NCBI GenBank assembly: GCA_000697475.1
Contig: JNEU01001090.1
Span: 1 to 64,000 of the forward strand
Length of the DNA: 64,000 bases
DNA from: Lichtheimia corymbifera B2541
Lineage: Eukaryota; Mucoromycota; Mucoromycetes; Mucorales; Lichtheimiaceae
Reading direction: 5' to 3'
The notes under the pieces are model-generated. The model was given only the letters and a program-made list of their open reading frames with translations, ran no database searches and was not told where the DNA came from. Position numbers and translations under genes: made by a program. Positions within the stretch are counted from its first letter, which is position 1; each line of letters begins with the position of its first letter. Below, piece after piece: positions 60,383 to 64,000 of the stretch.

Positions 60383-63300
60383 TTACGTCTTCGCTTGTGT
60401 GATGGAGGGAGGAGGAGGATTGGGGAATTGCCGAAAGAATCGTGTAATGCCACCCATGGCTTTGCCAAACTTGTCGTATCGTTCCACGCGATCGCCGATC
60501 CATTTGGGTAGCTTGTTTGAAATGCGTGGGGTTGTATAGCGTTGATCCAAGAGAATAATTGTGGCATAATCATTCTTGTGTCGAATGGCGCGACCTAAAA
60601 GCAAAATGCATGAGCGCCTCATTGTTCAGCTTTAGTCTCTCTCTCCCCCCCAATCCCCCAATCGATGAATTAAGTTCTTTGTGTGATGTACCACTTACCG
60701 ATGGACTGGTTCACGCCACGCATACACATATTCTCATAATACTCTTTTCCGGCATCAGCCGAGGAAGAAAATATCTCGCCTTTCTGACGGGCATACTTGA
60801 TTTTTTCTTGAAGCTCTGCAGAACCAGCATTGGCAAATGGCAAACCGACCATAATCACACCTCTAAAAACCAAATCAATCAATCCAATGACATAATAAAC
60901 AAGGGGATCTCCTTCCCTACCTGCCAAGTCGATCCGAAAAGTTGATGCCTTCGGACATTTTGCCATTCACGACACAGAGTAACAAGGCGCCGCCAATCTT
61001 TAAAGGGTGCCATGTGAACACAATGTGACCTCACCCCATTCACCTGTCCCACTTGGTACCTGATCTATTTGCATTGCATATTCGCGCAACACAACTTCTA
61101 CTTGATTGCTTTCTCGAGGCTCCTTGAACACCTGCGATCCATAATCTTGGGTCAGCCTACCACTCGTTCTAAGAATCTCCTTGGTTGTTTCATTTACCTT
61201 TTTCTTTTTTGAAAGCCGTTCCAAGATGTCCCTGTCAGCCCAGCGTCCATAGACCTGCTCCAGATACGTAAAACTCGGGAAAAAGCATACCACACCGTCG
61301 GGGATAACATTGCTCAAGTTGACAAGCGCCAATCCAAGTTCGTCCATCTAAAAAAAAAGAGAACCCTTCAGGAAAGCATCCTTTTATCCGCATATGGTTA
61401 ATAGCTCTTTCACTCTACTTACCAGCCTTTCATCCTTACGACTTTCAAAATTGAAAAGGAATGGCTTGCCAGTAGGTCCAAGATCAATCGTCATGGCTGC
61501 CATTTGATTCGATGGTATGATATGGCCACATGAAAGATGACGGATGCGTTCAGCAGGCACGCCATTGAATAAAAAGTTGGTAAAATCTGACACCTAATCC
61601 ATGCATGCATTATTGATCCACGTAACTATCTCCGTTGCAGTAGTATATTTACCGGTTCCATAGTACCACCCGCTAAAATGATACTTTTGGCATCTCGTAC
61701 AATCGGCTCGAAAACGTCAGCTGGATTCAAGAGCATGTACTTGACTTGTGGAGTGTCATCGCCAAATGTAAGCACGATCCGCCCATCCTTATCCGGATTG
61801 GTAAGTGTCAAAATAAATGCTTCGATTTGCGTCAGGGTTGGTACAACCGACGTTGGGGTATCCTTTTCTCGCTGTTGCTGCTGTTGTTGTTGCTTATCAA
61901 TAAATCCATTCAACTTTTGGGCCAATCGACTTTCTTTGAGATACTTTTCAATCTTGAACATGTTCATGTGATCAATACTGAGTAAATGAACAAATTCATT
62001 GACACCAAGCACGCGGTCCTTCTTTTGGTCTGGTTTGGGTTGCAAGATACGAATCAGTGCTTTGACAATTGCCATGACCTGCTTGATATAGGCAACATTC
62101 TTCCCAAGTAAACGAGCTCGATAGCGTTGCATGTACATGGTCAACTGTGAAAGGGCCGTGCGTATTTGATTGAGTGTCAACGCCACAGTGTGAATGGCTG
62201 TCACTGTTTCGATCACATTGTGGGCTTCGTCGATGATCACAATGCTGTCTTTTAGCGAGATACCAAGTGATTCGCGCGTACTGGCATGTAAAAGATGTTG
62301 ATAGGGTAAAACGACAAGCTATTTTTACAATGTGTAAGCTTATTTGGCATGAATGAGAAAAAAACATTGTATTAATGTGTATTACCTCGGCTGGTCGAAG
62401 ACTATGGCGTGATCCATAATAAGGACAAGTACCCATTTGTTCACCCATCTTGACTAGATCTTCAATATCCCGAACGTGTGCCTATGACCCAATCCCAGTT
62501 AGTAGGGTAATAATTTTATATATAGACATTTATACATACAAGTGCATGATCTCGAAATTCATCCCAATGGAACTTGTCGGTTTTTGGCAGCAAATGAGGA
62601 CACCGTGCTTTATCCGTGTCTGTAAATAGAATGCCATTAATTTCCTGCAGTAATTTAACTTTTAATAAAACTTACTCTTCTTTTGTAAATCCAAACATGC
62701 ATCATTGATCCGTTGTACGCTTTTCAACTTTCGGATATCCTTGTGTATGCACATGTTTTTGCGTGATCCTAGCGAGATGCTCCATAGATCATCGGCGTAC
62801 GACGTCTTGTGGACTTCACGTACAAATTGGGATAGCTGAGAATGGGTTCTTGAAGCATAATAAATCTATCATGCAAAGCGCTTAGTGTCAAGGTTGCATG
62901 ATGTCATGGTGATTTTATCGTACCTTGATCGGTCCAAAGTCCTCCTCTTCTACTGGATCCTCTTGAGTGGTCTGATTCTTGCTTTCCTCCATCCTATACA
63001 CGTAATCAATATCCATCTGCCTTAATCCACCACCAGTCAAGCTTCATCGAATGCTTACTTTGCAAGTAATTCACGGACTTCTTTTGAGAGATTGCTCTTG
63101 TCATCCTTCGTCGATGATTGCTCTTGATCGCTTTCATATTCATCCAGTAAAAACTCGTCATCATCATCGTCGCCATGACCCTGACCCTTCTTTGGTGCTG
63201 AGGATGCCTATATCTATTATGAGAGATCTGTATCATGAAGATCATTTCATCATGCTACTTGCCTTACGTTGACGTTTCCTTGCCAATTCTTGGGCTGATG

Positions 63301-63786
63301 ATGATTGATTCACCCTGGTGCTACCTTGTCGAATATGTCGGATGCGTTCACGTAATGCTTGCCGCCGTTCCTTTATCAGTTCTTGCTGTCGCTGCTCCAC
63401 TCTATTGGTCACTTGGAATTGGCGCAGCCAGTCTGGCTCATCGTTATCATCATCCTCTTTGACTATATAGTGTTGTCAGATATATTGTGTAGCAAGTACT
63501 CGTAATGGATGGGTAGTACCTTTTTTTGCCATGGGTTGCTGAGCACCTTGAGACTCTTGATCCTTCAGCCATCGTAGCGATCCACATATTAAGCTAAGCG
63601 ATTTGCCCTGCATTACGTTGTGAGTCTTCAAGTTGATCGATTGGGAGTAGATCTCGAGCATACCGTGCCTGTGGGACTTTCAAAGATGCCAATTTTGCCT
63701 GCTGAAAGGGTCTCGTATAGAGCAGCCATGAATTCATTCTGAATGGCGTACGGCGTGTAGGGGAACTGGAAATCAATATGCTCCAT
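60383..63786 (-). CDS. CHL1: ATP-dependent DNA helicase Chl1/DDX11 (XPD-like, Fe-S)
   Basis: Fifteen exons, in transcription order 63786-63664, 63607-63520, 63462-63263, 63207-63059, 62993-62924, 62865-62676, 62619-62540, 62481-62386, 62318-61653, 61593-61423, 61347-61198, 61131-61060, 60997-60921, 60862-60699, 60594-60383; 835 aa with all phases closing. Walker A ESPTGTGKS is split by intron 1. Motif Ia is [13 protein letters not shown]. Four Fe-S cysteines are C249, C267, C280 and C319 (RKNMC...NDACLDL...ARCP...GTCPYYGS). Motif II is DEAH (362-365). The C-terminal part has [15 protein letters not shown] and [14 protein letters not shown] (motifs V and VI). Chl1 is needed for sister-chromatid cohesion and replication through structured DNA. 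The acidic insert after exon 2 and a Q7 run are low-complexity. The 63208-63262 intron is GC-AG. Confidence 0.93.
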
Positions 63787-64000
63787 GGCCAAGACAAAGA
63801 AATGTGTGTGTATATGTCAGCTTGCCGCACCGCACCTCTTCCCGTCAAATAATGCACGCAAGTCCTTTTGTGTTACACCATAGCCATCCACGCCTGGTAT
63901 TCACTGTTCCATGTAGTAGTTTAGGGACCATAATAAACGTTGCCTGCATAAATCATGTTTGCTGTTACTCCTTGTTCACGTGATTAGCTTATAAGCGTTT
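63787..64000. other. CHL1 upstream region at the window edge
   Basis: About 210 bp holding the CHL1 promoter. No further gene start is recognisable before the window ends. Confidence 0.5.

Overview
The window looks like nuclear DNA of an early-diverging filamentous fungus. Mucoromycota, probably Mucorales, is my best guess. Genes are dense and on both strands. Introns are many, mostly about 46-70 bp, with GTAAGT/GTATGT-type donors. The conserved genes are fungal: a GRAM-PH-GRAM sterol glucosyltransferase, a fungal P-type H+-ATPase, EF-1alpha of 458 aa and a WC-2-type GATA factor. I spliced gene models by hand and kept only those where all exon phases close; most were too intron-rich to show as single ORFs.

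Layout. 1-9.3 kb: 3' end of an INO80 subunit gene (IES2), ATG26, a carnitine/acylcarnitine carrier, and EF-1alpha on the minus strand. 10.8-13.7 kb: a tandem duplication of about 1.45 kb, each unit carrying one small secreted-protein gene. 13.8-21.9 kb: SAP18, ALG2, a four-finger C2H2 factor and an NADPH reductase (all minus), then ADE8 (plus). 22.5-29.3 kb: an accessory island with degenerate tandem repeats, a broken Fanzor copy, an unknown 539-aa gene and an apparently intact Fanzor gene. 29.6-35.4 kb: ribosomal protein eS1, an F-box/LRR gene with a CaaX end, and the helicase DBP4. 35.4-38.6 kb is gene-poor. 38.7-42.8 kb: a 15-exon MFS transporter and a WC-2-type GATA factor. 43-53 kb is accessory DNA dominated by a large foldback-like inverted repeat with palindromic satellites. 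53.3-63.8 kb: plasma-membrane H+-ATPase, a two-finger GATA factor and the CHL1/DDX11 helicase.

The most unusual system is the Fanzor island at 23.6-29.3 kb. Fanzors are eukaryotic TnpB-like, RNA-guided nucleases. An intact 523-aa copy and a decayed copy lie convergently on either side of the unknown gene. They share a 54-bp 3' end that may be the guide-RNA scaffold, and the canonical RuvC-II glutamate is absent. The second is the 45.9-51.2 kb foldback region, whose arms of about 1.7-2.2 kb are built from a recurring module, followed by two palindromes, one of them built from that module.

Otherwise the genes are housekeeping or regulatory genes with no operon-like logic: sterol glucosylation, acyl-carnitine import, translation (EF-1alpha, eS1), ribosome biogenesis (DBP4), N-glycan assembly (ALG2), purine synthesis (ADE8), chromatin (IES2, SAP18), cohesion (CHL1) and proton pumping.
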